From positions 38,566,214-38,630,213 of the forward strand of contig NC_083592.1 of assembly GCF_027579695.1 (NCBI RefSeq): a stretch of DNA of 64,000 nucleotides. Direction: 5' to 3'. Origin of the DNA: Neoarius graeffei (taxonomy: Eukaryota; Chordata; Actinopteri; Siluriformes; Ariidae). The notes beneath the pieces are model-generated. The model was not told the DNA's origin. It made no database searches and saw nothing but the letters and a program-made list of their open reading frames with translations. Of the stretch, positions 1 through 10,730 are shown in pieces (the stretch's first letter is position 1; each line of letters starts with the position of its first letter). Made by a program: the position numbers and the translations under genes.

Positions 1-769
1 TTACTCTAACTTCATTTAGACATGACGTTGTATGCTCTGCGTTACTTTTTTCTCCAGGACAGGGTTCACCAAATATATTTGGCATAACAACATAGTTTTG
101 AGGGGGAAGTGTATGCTAAGCATATGTTTGGAAAAAATCATTAAATTGTACAGTGCCTCCATATTTCTATAACTTAAAAAAAAAAAAACACACCAAATTA
201 TCACTTGTGTTACGTCTGGGTGCCAAATATTCTCAGATTGACAGGGGAAATGGTGCATGCATATTCAAAACGTTTATAAATATGCATCACGTATATGTAT
301 GTTAATGGTTGGGCTGTGGGTGGCATTGGTTGAGTAGCAATCTCTCTGTTGATCCAATTATACTGCCTACACTGTTTTCAGTGCTGTAACAACATCAAAA
401 CAGCCAGGGTTAGTCATCTGGCATATTATTTAAGAATGTTCTCATGTTGTGCTCTGCTGAACAATTTTTAAAGCAATTATTCAACTAAGGCTTTGAACCG
501 CTATTACAGTGAAGTGAGTGGGGGAGGGGGAAATACTTTCACGCCCACTAGATGGCAGTATAATTACATCTAGAATTACTTGGCCTTCTTGTGAATCTCT
601 TACCATTTTGGTAATTGTTCCAATTTAATTAATTAAAACCAAGTTGTTCCGTCTGGTTTTAATACCACACGAATGGTCTAGTATTCCAAAAAAAGATGAC
701 CAACCAACGCTGTCACTGGTTGGGGTTTTTTTTTTTAATCATTTCTCTCTCCCTTTTCCTCTGCCTTAG
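1..769 (+). other. dapk1: dapk1 last intron (partial)
   Basis: AT-rich sequence running from the window edge to the acceptor ...CTGCCTTAG at 761-769. A pyrimidine-rich tract lies just before the acceptor. No exon, RNA gene or recognisable transposon is seen; there is a short A-run near 175-190. It is assigned to the intron only because the DAPK1 terminal exon follows. Confidence 0.7.
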
Positions 770-2035
770 ATCAACATCATACAGAGTGAAACTGTCCAAG
801 ATGTGGTTCTCTTAGACCCCCGTTGGCTCTGCACCAATGTTCTCGGCAAGCTCCTCTCCATTGAAACTCCCAAAGCCATCCACCATTACAGGGGGCGCTA
901 CCGCCAGGAAGAGCTCCAGACCCTGGTCTCTGAGGGGGATGTAGATGAGCTCCTTCAAGTCTTGGATGCAATGGACGTATGTGCCCGTGATCTGGCCAAT
1001 CCCGGTATGGTGGATGTGCCCGCTCTCATCCGTACTGGTGACCTGCAGCATTCCTGGACTGATGAAGCAGATGAAGAGGTGGAGGACGCTTTTCTGTACG
1101 GCGGTGTCCGCATCGTCCCAGCCGAGCACTTGACACCTTTCCCCTGTGGCCTTTTCCACAAACTGCAGGTGAATCTTTGTCGCTGGAGCAGGCAGCAGAG
1201 ACCAGAGGCCGAGGCAGAGGAAGTTAGGCTGTGGACCGGAGGTGCTCGGGTAGGAGTTGGTGGAGCCGATGCTTTAGTACTGCTAGTTAATCACGGACAA
1301 GGTCTGGAAGTACGGCTGAGAGGACCGGAGTCCGAACGTAGCCGATGCTACGCTTTGCTGGATACTCTGTGTGGAATGGCAGAAGGGCTGCTTGCTGCTA
1401 CACTACCAGGCCTGCTAACGGCCCGTCATTACCTGAGTCCTCAGCAACTGCGAGAGCATCAAGGACCTGTCATGCTTTACCAGCCCAGGGACTTCTTTAG
1501 AGCTCAAGCCCGGGGTGAAAACGCATTAACCAACACCATGGGCGGCTATCGGGAGAGCTTTTCTAGCATCGTAGCGCTAGGTTGCACCCAAGTCTACAAA
1601 CAAGGAACGCTGGGTGGGGACGTAGCTGTAGCTGAGGTTAGCCTTCTGGCTCGACGCAAACTCAGTCGCATGCTTGACCCACCTGATACCCTCGGCAAGG
1701 ACTGGTGTCTTCTAGCTATGAACCTGGGTCTTAGTGAACTAGCCGCTAAGTACAGCCCCGGCACCAACGGAACTCCTCCGACTGACCCATTTTCTGTCCC
1801 AAGCCCAACAGCGGCGCTCCTTTATGACTGGAGCCAACGTTCAGACTCTACCATCGGTGTCCTGGTAGCTAAGCTAAGAGAGCTTGGCCGCCGTGACGCA
1901 GCTGATTTTCTGCTAAAAGCAGCACCCGTGTTCCGGGTCAACATGGACAGTCTGGGAACGCCACCAGAACCTTGTGGCCCAGTCTGCAATGGAGGAACAT
2001 CTTACAACTCCATCAGTTCCGTCATCTCGCGCTAG
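770..2035 (+). CDS. dapk1: death-associated protein kinase 1, terminal coding exon
   Basis: DAPK1 is a Ca2+/calmodulin-dependent Ser/Thr kinase of the cytoplasm and cytoskeleton acting in apoptosis and autophagy; its kinase, calmodulin-binding, ankyrin and ROC segments would lie upstream of the window. This exon opens after TTAG at 766-769 with INIIQSETVQDVVLLDPRWL and runs 421 codons to TAG at 2033-2035. The first ~100 residues match the COR-like part after the ROC GTPase domain (LDPRWLCTNVLGKLL). Residues ~298-395 of the exon are the C-terminal death domain (LDPPDTLGKDWCLLAMNLGL, then KLRELGRRDAADFLL). The end SYNSISSVISR is the hallmark DAPK1 Ser-rich tail. Length and content fit the large last exon of vertebrate DAPK1. 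The start of translation is not in the window. I see no frame break; DAPK2 and DAPK3 lack this region, so paralogue confusion is unlikely. Confidence 0.95.
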   Translation: MNIIQSETVQDVVLLDPRWLCTNVLGKLLSIETPKAIHHYRGRYRQEELQTLVSEGDVDELLQVLDAMDVCARDLANPGMVDVPALIRTGDLQHSWTDEADEEVEDAFLYGGVRIVPAEHLTPFPCGLFHKLQVNLCRWSRQQRPEAEAEEVRLWTGGARVGVGGADALVLLVNHGQGLEVRLRGPESERSRCYALLDTLCGMAEGLLAATLPGLLTARHYLSPQQLREHQGPVMLYQPRDFFRAQARGENALTNTMGGYRESFSSIVALGCTQVYKQGTLGGDVAVAEVSLLARRKLSRMLDPPDTLGKDWCLLAMNLGLSELAAKYSPGTNGTPPTDPFSVPSPTAALLYDWSQRSDSTIGVLVAKLRELGRRDAADFLLKAAPVFRVNMDSLGTPPEPCGPVCNGGTSYNSISSVISR

Positions 2036-4020
2036 AGTACCACCTGTGTGCATGGAAGAACATGTGCAATTTAACCTGTGGAGTGTTGTTGTTGTTCTCT
2101 TTCAGTTCCTGTGTTACAGAAGACTGTAATCTGTGAAATTTCATACTTTAAACACATTAACCTTCCTGCGCTATTCTTTCTGAATGTCTCATTTCTGTGA
2201 GGGTGCCTACTTTAAGAATCTTTTTAGCTCAAGGGGTTTTGTTTTTTGTTTTTAAGTGGCAGCATTGTAATGTCAAGGAAAATTGAAGGATTTCTCAATT
2301 TTGGATTCTTTTATACGTTTAGATATGTTTGGCAATGGTTTTGTATACAACCTTTTGAGAAAAGGCTACATAGTTAAGTGCTTTGCCCTGTTACTCGGTA
2401 ATGATTCAAGCAATCGAGTGCCTTTTACCATGGGAAGCCGATTCTCTATGAGCCATTTTGAAATTGCCGAATGCCCCGATTTTGAATTAAAAACCCAAAC
2501 TCTTCTAGCCATAAACTTGGGCTCGTCAGTATTTCAGTCATCAGCTTTGAAATCCATTTTCTAACCATATTGCTAATTTGATGGCGAATGAGGGTTTAAA
2601 AAGTGCAGTTTACGATCATCTTTTTCTCAAGTTTACATTTTCTTATGCTAACAGTTTTAGCACACCTGTATCCACACTGGAAATTTAACCAAGCATAAAA
2701 TTATAATTAAACAGATAGATAAAGGTTTATTTTTAGCTTATTCTCAAGCAGCAGCCAAATCACTATGCCTTGGAAAATATTCTTGGATAACAAGGTTACA
2801 TTTGAAACGGTATGGTCCAATAGACAGGGTTTAAAAATAATATAGAAAGAAGATGGAAAAACCTTAAACAAGAAGCTTTGCAATTTTATTTGACATGAAA
2901 AATCCGGTGGTTGGTTGAAAGGTTAATTTCGAAAACAACCAGAGGATTTATGACGATGCTTCTTTTTTTTTTTTTTTTTACACAAGTTTAATTAGAAAAG
3001 TCAGATACGGACAAAGTTTCTTAAATATTGCTCTTCGGCTGCTATTTCTCTTTTGCTTATTTAACGGCAAAAATGTTTCAAGGCAGTTTGTATTATTAAT
3101 GTGGTTCCATTTTTAATGTGTTTTGAAGCATGATCTAAATATTGTTACAGTTATCAGCTTTAATATATACTTCATTTCCTGTGTGTTAACAGCGTCCATG
3201 AGGAGATCACGGTTTGTTTCAGACATGCACTTAACTGCAAGCTAATGGTGCTCTTTTCAGTGGAACTTTAACCAAAAGAATGCCTTTCTGTAACGGAGTG
3301 GAATCGAGCAAAGGTTTTGTTGAAAAATTTCAAATCAAGATGATGTATATTCATTTAGATCAGTGACTTGTAGAAACCATGTGCCCTCATCTGAGTGAGT
3401 CTTTAGCTTGGATTAGAGCTTGTTCCATCATACTTGTACTATATAGAACTGTTTTGGGTTTTTGTTTTTTGTTGTTTTTTTTTTAAATGGAACTGAATGT
3501 ATTTCTTGTGTCCGTCGACTACAGTGGCAAACTTTATCTTGGTGTCACACACGCTTTCTTTCTCACGTCCCCTGTGTGAGGTATGAAGATAAAGGACACC
3601 AGGAAGCTCCATGAACTTGCAAACAATCCCCTTGTCATTTTTAATCACATCTCCTTTACTTCCCCTGCTACCCATTTAACAATAAAAGAAGAAAAGGGAA
3701 ATGTGCATACTTGCTATTCTAGAAAGCACATTTTTTTATATATTGTGATTGAGTCTTATGTATTATTGAGCATTCTCTTTGTGTTTTCAGTCCATTGTTA
3801 AGGTTCATGCTTTGCCCTCTTTTCGAGAACAACTCTGACTTCTTAAGAGGGAAAGTGAACCAGGTGTATTAGCAAGTCTTTGTACAGGTCATCTCTTTGC
3901 ACAAAATGTTTCTTCTATTTATATTATATTCCTAAAGCATGTCTCTGAATGCCATGTCCTTAATACTTCCTTAATACAGTGTAGTACATTTTTATAATAA
4001 ATTGTTTACCTGAAAGTTTG
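2036..4020 (+). other. dapk1: dapk1 3'UTR
   Basis: AT-rich, ORF-poor sequence follows the stop codon and ends near a canonical AATAAA (3996-4001) with a GT/T-rich stretch directly downstream (4021-4060), as expected for a cleavage site at about 4015-4020. A second AATAAA at 3681-3686 could give a shorter form. No transposon is recognisable inside, in contrast to all surrounding noncoding DNA, which supports its being transcribed mRNA. Confidence 0.7.
3996..4001 (+). promoter_or_regulatory. dapk1: poly(A) signal of dapk1
   Basis: AATAAA hexamer followed about 20 bases later by a GTTGTGGG plus T-rich element. It is the best-formed poly(A) signal downstream of the dapk1 stop. Confidence 0.65.
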
Positions 4021-4600
4021 GTTGTGGGTTTTTTTTTTTTGTTGTTGTTTTTTTTAAATCAGTGATTTCGAAAATGTTGTTTTGACCATCACACTTTCTA
4101 TCGGTTCCTTTTCTGAAAAACGATCATTGGACAGCATTGAATTTCTTTGCTGCTGCTGCTTAGCCTTTAGATGCACGAGTGACTGGACCCTACACTCTTC
4201 CATAAGTGGGTCAAAAATGACCCATATTAGAATCAATGCGTTTTTATGCCATTTTTGTCATTTTGGTTAAGAATAATCACTTGTATAATATTTAGTATTA
4301 TATTTAGGACCACACAAAAATGATTTCATGTTTGAAATATCTTTGTTTTTCACTTTTTAACATTTTTGAAAAAGAAAATTACCCAGAACAGCAATAGAAA
4401 AATGTGAGCATCCATTGTGTGTGCACGCATGTGTGTGTGTCTTGGTGTCTGTGTGTCAGAACAGCAATAGAAAAATGTGAACATCATTGTGCGTGTGTGT
4501 GTCTGTCTGTGTGTCCGTGTGTGTATGTATGTATGTAACTGTCCAGTCATTGACAGTTCCTCTCTCTTTTCTCTTTTCCCTGTTTTGCCTTCTTGTCTCA

Positions 4601-5731
4601 TCACTGTATGCAGTTCAGACAAACTACCTGTTTCTGGCTGTGATCATTGCACACGGGTACATTGCATTTCCCACACCTATTGTTGACTTTCCAATCTTTG
4701 TTACTTGGGCAGATCTGACGCCTCTTTCTCTTTAGTTGGCCCTGTCTGCTTCTTTCCTGTGGCTGGGTTGTGGCTTTTGTCACCTCACACCTTTCCATTG
4801 CTTCAATAATTGGGGTTTGCAGTTGGGGGCAGCCTTCCAGTCGACTCCTCACGTGTGGTGTGACAAGCTCCTTTGACAGCTCTTTGAGGAAGAGCCGTCG
4901 TGCATTGGTGATGCTGCTCTTGAATTCTGGGTGCTGAACCGTGAAAAAGGTGTAGGCATTCAGGGTGGCGATGTCAATTATGTTGTACCACAGCACCATG
5001 GGCCACCTCTGTGTTTGGCACTTGCAGGTGTACGTGCCAACCATCTGGTCAACGGTGTCTACACCTCCTTTCATCTTGTTGTAAAATGTGATCACTTCTG
5101 GTTTTTTCTTTCTGCTATTTTCATCCACTACTTTGTCGTGGTGCATCGTGCTCAGGAGCACAACAGCTTTTCCTTTTTTTCTGACATAGCTGACCATGGT
5201 AAGGCTGTCATTGAATCCAAACTCTGTGCTGTGAACCTCACTGGACTTGGAAGGCTTCATCAGAGGAGGGATGTCTGGCTTGTTCTGACGTAGAGTCCCC
5301 ACAATAGTGAGAACCTTCTCCAGGAGATGCTGCGCAAGAGGCACACTGGCGAAAAAGTTATCCATGGTGATGTTGCGACCTGTGTTTCTAAATCTACTAC
5401 ACAACTGCTGGACAATGTTTTCCCCCAGATTCTTCTGAACTTCTTCCCCTGATTGTCTCCCCATGTAAACTATGCCATCTATTGCATAGGGGATGCGTGC
5501 ATCACAAACCCAGAAGATCTTTAGGCCGTACTTGGCAGGCTTACTTGGCATGTACTGTTGAAACTTGCACCTTAACCTGAATGCCACAAGCTGTTCGTCC
5601 ACAGTGACACAATCACTGGGGATGAATCGCTGTCTGCAGTTGACCAGGAACAGGTCCCATACATAGCGGAAGGCTGCCATATGGTCTGTTTCCAGTCGGG
5701 AGGCTCTGGTCCTCTTGTCATCGAAGCGCAA
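4601..5731 (-). pseudogene. piggyBac transposase (PGBD4-like), 5' part broken
   Basis: An open frame of about 376 residues carries the DDE_Tnp_1_7 catalytic core: TVDEQL near residue 45 (first Asp), ITMDNFF near residue 117 (second Asp), and GGVDTVDQM near residue 225 (third acidic cluster). A C-terminal cysteine-rich domain has CGKCNVPVC and VVCLNC, the zinc-binding end that piggyBac proteins use to contact their terminal repeats. The enzyme would cut and paste DNA at TTAA. The N-terminal part is missing from this frame: an in-frame stop lies just upstream, related sequence continues in another frame to about 5870, and a SINE follows. The chief catalytic residues seem intact, so loss of the N-terminus is the main damage. 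Domestication is possible but nothing supports it. Confidence 0.85.
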
Positions 5732-5880
5732 GCTCTTGCTGTGTAAAATAATTTACCTGAGGGGTGACACTTCTGTAGTAGTAGTAAAACTTTGTCCCCC
5801 ATGGGGGAAATTTCCTTCAGAAAATTTCTGATATAGTCTGTGTGATCCACAGTTAATTTATTCCTGACAGCCACAGTTGA

Positions 5881-6250
5881 GGGGCGGCACGGTGGTGTAG
5901 TGGTTAGCGCTGTCACCTCACAGCAAGAAGGTCCGGGTTCGAGCCCCGGGGCCGGCGAGGGCCTTTCTGTGTGGAGTTTGCATGTTCTCCCCGTGTCCGC
6001 GTGGGTTTCCTCCGGGTGCTCCGGTTTCCCCCACAGTCCAAAGACATGCAGGTTAGGTTAACTGGTGACTCTAAATTGACCATAGGTGTGAATGTGAATG
6101 GTTGTCTGTGTCTATGTGTCAGCCCTGTGATGACCTGGCGACTTGTCCAGGGTGTACCCCGCCTTTCGCCCGTAGTCAGCTGGGATAGGCTCCAGCTTGC
6201 CTGCGACCCTGTAGAAGGATAAAGCGGCTACAGATAATGAGATGAGATGA
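5881..6250 (+). mobile_element. Mermaid/HE1-like tRNA-headed SINE inside piggyBac
   Basis: Full-length copy: tRNA-like head with A box (TGGTGTAGTGG) and B box (GGTTCGAGCCC), conserved body, LINE-derived tail and (GATGA)n end. Target duplication GCCACAGYTGA lies at 5870-5880 and 6251-6261 with one mismatch. It postdates the piggyBac insertion. Confidence 0.9.
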
Positions 6251-6531
6251 GCCACAGCTGATAAGAATCAAAGGTTCCCATTGGATTCCATAGAAAATGC
6301 ATGCAGGTCATTTTTGACCCACTTATGGAAGCTTGGGGTAGTAATACAAAAACTACAATTTCTTAAAATGTATTAAAGGTAAGTTAAAAATGTAAATGGC
6401 ATTATATCAAAAACATGTTTTTTGAGGAATACCTGGAATATGAAATGATATCAATTTTTCATTACAAAGATATTTCAAGAAAACAACCTCACCGGGTCAT
6501 TTTTGACCCACTTATGCATCTAAGGGTTTAA

Positions 6532-6883
6532 GACGTCATGATGACGTGCTTGTGATGCAGGACGATGAACTTCAAGAGTTCAGAAAAGTGTACAACTTGG
6601 AATTCTAAGCAACATTGTGGTTTTGAGAACCTCACGCCTACAGGTTTTGGAAAATATGGATTTTTATGCAAAGTTGTTTTTTTTTTTCCAAGTACCAGTA
6701 CAACTGAACTCTGCACTGCAGACAAGACACATCCATTTTATGGAATTCTCACTATAAATTAACATCTCTCCCCAATATATATTCATTGTTGGTATAGAAT
6801 ATAGGGAGGTGATTTTATATATGTACTGCTACAAATAAATGCCATTTTCTCATCTAGTTATCTAAACGAGACTTGGGTTCCCC

Positions 6884-6914
<31 letters not shown>

Positions 6915-7582
6915 AAAACACTTCTAGTCTATATAATCCTTAGTATTTTGAGCAAAATTAGGACTCTAAAATAAGGACTGACTACTTTTGTTTTCCTTAG
7001 ATGGAGCTTTTCATGAAATGCGAGGTGTATATTTTCATAGATAATTACTGTTGGGTACAGGGCATGTCGAGGCACTGAATTTTCTCCTAGGTCATCGTCT
7101 TTGTGTTATGGAAATTATGGCTGACTTGAATTTCAAGCTGTGAGCAGCCAACGCTAGCTAATATAGGTAGTGTTGTTAAAGGCCACATTTAGTCTCTTAA
7201 CTACCTACAACATAAGAATTTGAAAATATTCTGTGTGTGTTTTCAATTGGACACAAGTTCCATTTGCATCAGAACACATTCTGAATCCTTGTGATCAAGT
7301 TGGCTTACAGCCCTAATGCGAGTTCACCTCATGGTTGTCTAGGATCCTTTCAAAAGAAGACAAAGGCTTTTGTTTGAGAATCTTGAATCATTTTGACAAA
7401 ATTAAGGCGAGTGGTTTGACAGTCAAATTAATGGGATTACGTCAGACGCGTTAGGATATCAACTTGCTGTCATTTGGTGGCTTTGTCTAATCTTTGACAT
7501 TTGTGTTGTAAGGCATATTGACAGCTATGTCGGCTGTGCAGACAAGACGATTTGTTGAAAAATTGAGTGCCGTATGACTCCT
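6532..7582. other. intergenic, no gene seen
   Basis: AT-rich sequence between the piggyBac relic and the next SINE. It holds the homopolymer pair at 6880-6918 and otherwise no exon, promoter or transposon that I recognise. Confidence 0.5.
6880..6918. repeat. poly(C)25 followed by poly(A)14
   Basis: An uninterrupted run of 25 C (6880-6904) abuts 14 A (6905-6918). It could form an i-motif or G-quadruplex on the other strand. Length is likely to be variable and prone to sequencing error. Confidence 0.9.
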
Positions 7583-7588
7583 AACTCC

Positions 7589-7883
7589 ATCCATCCATGC
7601 TTATCCTGTTCTACAGGGTTGCAGGCAAGCTGGAGCATATCCCAGCTGACTATGGGTGAGAGGCAGGGTACACCCTGGACAAGTCACCACGTTATCGCAG
7701 GGTTGACACACAGAGACAAACAACAATTCACACTCAGTTTAGAGCCACCAATTAACCTAACTGTGGGGGGAAAACCGGAGGAAACCCATGCAAACTCCAC
7801 ACAGAAAGGCCCTCACTGTGCTCGAACCCAGGACCTTCTTGCTGTGAGGCGACAGCGCTAACCACTACACCACCGTGCCACCC
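7589..7883 (-). mobile_element. tRNA-headed SINE, older copy
   Basis: Diverged member of the same SINE family with a CCAT-type tail. It is flanked by AACTCC at 7583-7588 and 7884-7889. Confidence 0.8.
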
Positions 7884-7889
7884 AACTCC

Positions 7890-8270
7890 TATCTCATCTC
7901 ATCTCATCATCTCTAGACGCTTTATCCTGTTCTACAGGGTCGCAGGCAAGCTGGAGCCTATCCTAGCTGACTACGGGCGAAAGGCGGGGTACACCCTGGA
8001 CAAGTCGCCAGGTCATCACAGGGCTGACACATAGACACAGACAACCATTCACACTCACATTCACACCTACGGTCAATTTAGAGTCACCAGTTAACCTAAC
8101 CTGCATGTCTTTGGACTGTGGGGGAAACCGGAGCACCCGGAGGAAACCCACGCGGACACGGGGAGAACATGCAAACTCCGCACAGAAAGGCCCTCGCCGG
8201 CCACGGGGCTCGAACCCGGACCTTCTTGCTATGAGGCGACGGCGCTAACCACTACACCACCATGCCGCCT
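7890..8270 (-). mobile_element. tRNA-headed SINE, unit 1 of a tandem pair
   Basis: Full-length copy with a (TCTCA)n tail and tRNA-like head ending at CATGCCGCC. With its right flank it forms the first half of the duplication at 7893-8884. Confidence 0.85.
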
Positions 8271-8884
8271 GACTCCTAACTCAAAAAAAAAAAAATCTTT
8301 TTTTCCCCCACTTATGAATAACCGTTCATAGAATTTGCTCCTGCCATTAGACTTCAATCAATAGAGTAAATACAAAAATATAGTTTTTGTATTCTCATCT
8401 CATCTCATTATCTCTAGCCGCTTTATCCTTCTACAGGGTCGCAGGCAAGCTGGAGCCTATCCCAGCTGACTACGGGCGAAAGGCGGGGTACACCCTGGAC
8501 AAGTCGCCAGGTCATCACAGGGCTGACACATAGACACAGACAACCATTCACACTCACATTCACACCTACGGTCAATTTAGAGTCACCAGTTAACCTAACC
8601 TGCATGTCTTTGGACTGTGGGGGAAACCGGAGCACCCGGAGGAAACCCACACGGACACGGGGAGAACATGCAAACTCCGCACAGAAAGGCCCTTGCCGGC
8701 CCCGGGGCTCGAACCCGGACCTTCTTGCTGTGAGGCGACGGCGCTAACCACTACACCACCGTGCCTCCTAACTCCAAAAAAAAAAATCTTTTTTTTCCCC
8801 ACTTATGAATAACCGTTCATAAAATTTGCTCCTGCCACTAGACTTCAATCAATAGAGTAAATACAAAAATATAGATTTTGTATT
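7893..8884. repeat. tandem duplication of SINE plus unique flank
   Basis: Two ~495-bp units. Each is a SINE on the - strand followed by the same ~115 bp flank (ACTC, A-run, ...CCACTTATGAATAACC..., TTTTGTATT at 8384-8393 and 8875-8884). The flanks differ at only a few positions, so the duplication is fairly recent and happened after the SINE had inserted. Confidence 0.8.
8394..8765 (-). mobile_element. tRNA-headed SINE, unit 2 of a tandem pair
   Basis: Full-length copy with a (CTCAT)n tail, close to the 7890-8270 copy. It lies between the two copies of the duplicated flank and has no target duplication of its own, as expected if it arose by segmental duplication. Confidence 0.85.
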
Positions 8885-9310
8885 GCTTGCCATATTCAGT
8901 GGTTTAACTGTCACATGTGCACTGATGTACAGTGTAAGGTCAAACTGGAACACAATGTTCTGGACAGATAAATAGACTCCAGTTTGACTTTCAGTACCAA
9001 CACCAGAATCAGCCATGTTTATTGTGTTAAGTGTTCCAGCTCAAAGTCGCAGGACTTGTAACGTTCCAGTATAAAACTAAAGTAATGTTGTTGTTTTGAG
9101 TATATTTAAATATACTTTAGTTTTGGTATGAGCCACTTAGACCCACTGTACTGTCGTTTTAATGTGATTTAGCATATCACCTATCCTTTCATTTAACCCT
9201 AAACGATGATTAAATAAACGTTCTGGTTTAAAGACGCACCCAAACACTATAATGTGCGGGAAAAGAAAAAAAAAAAAGAGAGAGAGAAATCCCATCAGCC
9301 GGGAAATGAA

Positions 9311-9446
9311 TCACGTGCTTCCAGATCACATGCTGAGTGATTAATGTCAGGGGCGGAGTCAGGAATCGTTTCGACCAATCAGAAACGTGGAATTGCGTCT
9401 TTGAAGCCAGGCTTTATAAACTTACAGCTGTTTTCAGTAGAACATT
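9311..9446 (+). promoter_or_regulatory. ctsl: ctsl core promoter
   Basis: In order: TCACGTG E-box (9311-9317), GGGGCGGAG GC box (about 9350), GACCAATCAG CCAAT box (about 9373-9382) and TTTATAAA TATA box (9413-9420). Spacing to a start near 9445 is about 30 bases. The E-box matches the core of the CLEAR motif used by TFEB/MiT factors on lysosomal genes; that link is inference. Confidence 0.75.
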
Positions 9447-9472
9447 TTCTCTCCAGGTTTACTACAGAAGAG
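9445..9472 (+). other. ctsl: ctsl noncoding exon 1
   Basis: The predicted transcript start about 30 bases after the TATA box leads to ...CTACAGAAGAG and a consensus donor GTAAGA at 9473. The ATG lies in the next exon, as in vertebrate cathepsin L genes. The start is placed from TATA spacing and may be off by several bases. Confidence 0.6.
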
Positions 9473-10093
9473 GTAAGAATGGGCTTTAAAACGATTTCTG
9501 TTCGGCTTTTTTTTTTTTTAAAAATGAGTCTCGAGAGAGTGTTTATATTCTTGGTAATGAGTTTCTGAATGATATTGTAAGGAATGCAGTCTGTATTTAG
9601 AGTATTGACGGGTTTATTTTGTTTGTTTACGGTATACAGGTGTGTTTTGGAGTGTTTTTAATAGCCTATATAGGACTAGAGAGAGAGAGAGAGAGAGAGA
9701 GCGTGAGTGTGTGTGTGTGTGTTGGCTTCGGCTTCTTTGACGCAGTGACCTGGAGGTTCTTTATTGCTCCCAGTGGTCATAACTGTTAATTCCTCTCTCT
9801 TTCTGTCTCCTCATCACCGCGCATGGGTTTCCATCTCTTCATTTTTCTAGAAAGCAAAGTGTGCGTGCTGTTTCCGGTTGTCTTTTTCTCCCCTTCCGGG
9901 CGCCATAACGCAGTTACAAAAAAAAAAAATCAACATTTGCGAGATTAATGTTCTATAAACGCACCACATACCAGCATAAACATACCCCCCCCCCTGTTTG
10001 TTTTCAGAAAGATATCACATGGGTGGGGTTTCTGTTTGAGTCCCCCCGCCTCCCTTTTTTTTTTTCCTTCTCTTGTATCTTGTGTACTGCAGA

Positions 10094-10115
10094 GTCACGT
10101 GATGACGTCACGTGA
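10094..10115. promoter_or_regulatory. paired CLEAR-like E-boxes around a CRE
   Basis: GTCACGTGA at 10094-10102 and again at 10107-10115, joined through TGACGTCA (10103-10110), a perfect CRE core. The cluster is in ctsl intron 1, about 650 bases downstream of the predicted start. E-boxes of this kind bind MiT/TFE and USF factors; use here is inferred. Confidence 0.5.
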
Positions 10116-10320
10116 ACCTTTTACTGGATGTGTGTCTTGTTTATGGTAAATATTTTTAAATTTTTTTTTTATTATTAAACTGACTTCAGAACCATGGATC
10201 TGAAGCTCTTTTGTGCAGGGGGGTCACATGTAACAGAAGGATCTCATGACTGGTTTGATACAGTATTGTTCAGATCTTGACTCAGAAAGAATCAGAATCC
10301 TGTTTATTACCCAAGTATGT

Positions 10321-10352
<32 letters not shown>
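10321..10352. repeat. (AC)n microsatellite
   Basis: About 16 AC units in ctsl intron 1, bracketed by the inverted pair AGAATCAGAATCC and GGATTCTGATTCT. Confidence 0.9.
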
Positions 10353-10354
<2 letters not shown>

Positions 10355-10445
10355 GGATTCTGATTCTGGCAGTTGGTGGCTTTCTAGTGTTGCAGTTAAT
10401 ATGTATGTTATGTATATGTGATTTGACAATAAGCATTATGCAACA

Positions 10446-10730
10446 CATCCATCCATCTGTTATCTCTAGCTGCTTTATCCTGTTCTACAGGCTCGCAGGC
10501 AAGCTGGAGCCTATCCCAGCTGACTACGGGCGAAAGGCGGGGTACACCCTGGACAAGTCGCCAGGTTATCACAGGACTGACACATAGACAGACAACCATT
10601 CACACTCACATTCACACCTACGGTCAATTTAGAGTCACCAGTTAACCTAACCTGCATGTCTTTGGACTGTGGGGGAAACCGGAGCACCCGGAGGAAATCC
10701 ATGCAGACACGGGGAGAACATGCAAACTCC
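10446..10730 (-). mobile_element. SINE trimer, copy a (head missing)
   Basis: Body and tail of the SINE. It stops at ...GAACATGCAAACTCC, where copy b begins directly, so the tRNA-like head is absent. Confidence 0.85.

Larger units (their letters stand above)
4164..6527 (-). mobile_element. piggyBac-type DNA transposon, decayed
   Basis: The right end reads (on the - strand) TTAA then CCCTTAGATGCATAAGTGGG, with TTAA at 6528-6531. The left end is TTAG at 4160-4163 followed by a diverged CCTTTAGATGCACGAGTG. TTAA targets are the piggyBac signature. A further inverted motif, GGTCAAAAATGACC next to CATAAGTGGG, occurs near each end (4200-4222 and 6308-6331) and again at the right tip (6495-6515), giving the subterminal inverted repeats usual for this superfamily. 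The transposase lies on the - strand. A SINE has split the 5' part (5881-6250). A short tandem duplication (CAGAACAGCAATAGAAAAATG, twice, 4385-4480) lies beyond the transposase stop. It is probably not mobile now. Confidence 0.85.

Noticed and set aside
2283-2564. 93-codon open frame after the dapk1 stop
   Set aside because: Lies in the 3'UTR, has no family resemblance, no splice context and AT-driven composition; judged chance.
5735-5765. A tiny intron in the piggyBac transposase (CAGGTAAAT ... TTTTACACAG)
   Set aside because: The apparent donor and acceptor are only about 20 bases apart, too short to be spliced; treated as frame decay.
5885-5955. tRNA gene-like A and B boxes in SINE heads
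   Set aside because: The heads do not fold into a full cloverleaf and belong to SINEs; they are pol III promoters of the repeats, not tRNA genes.
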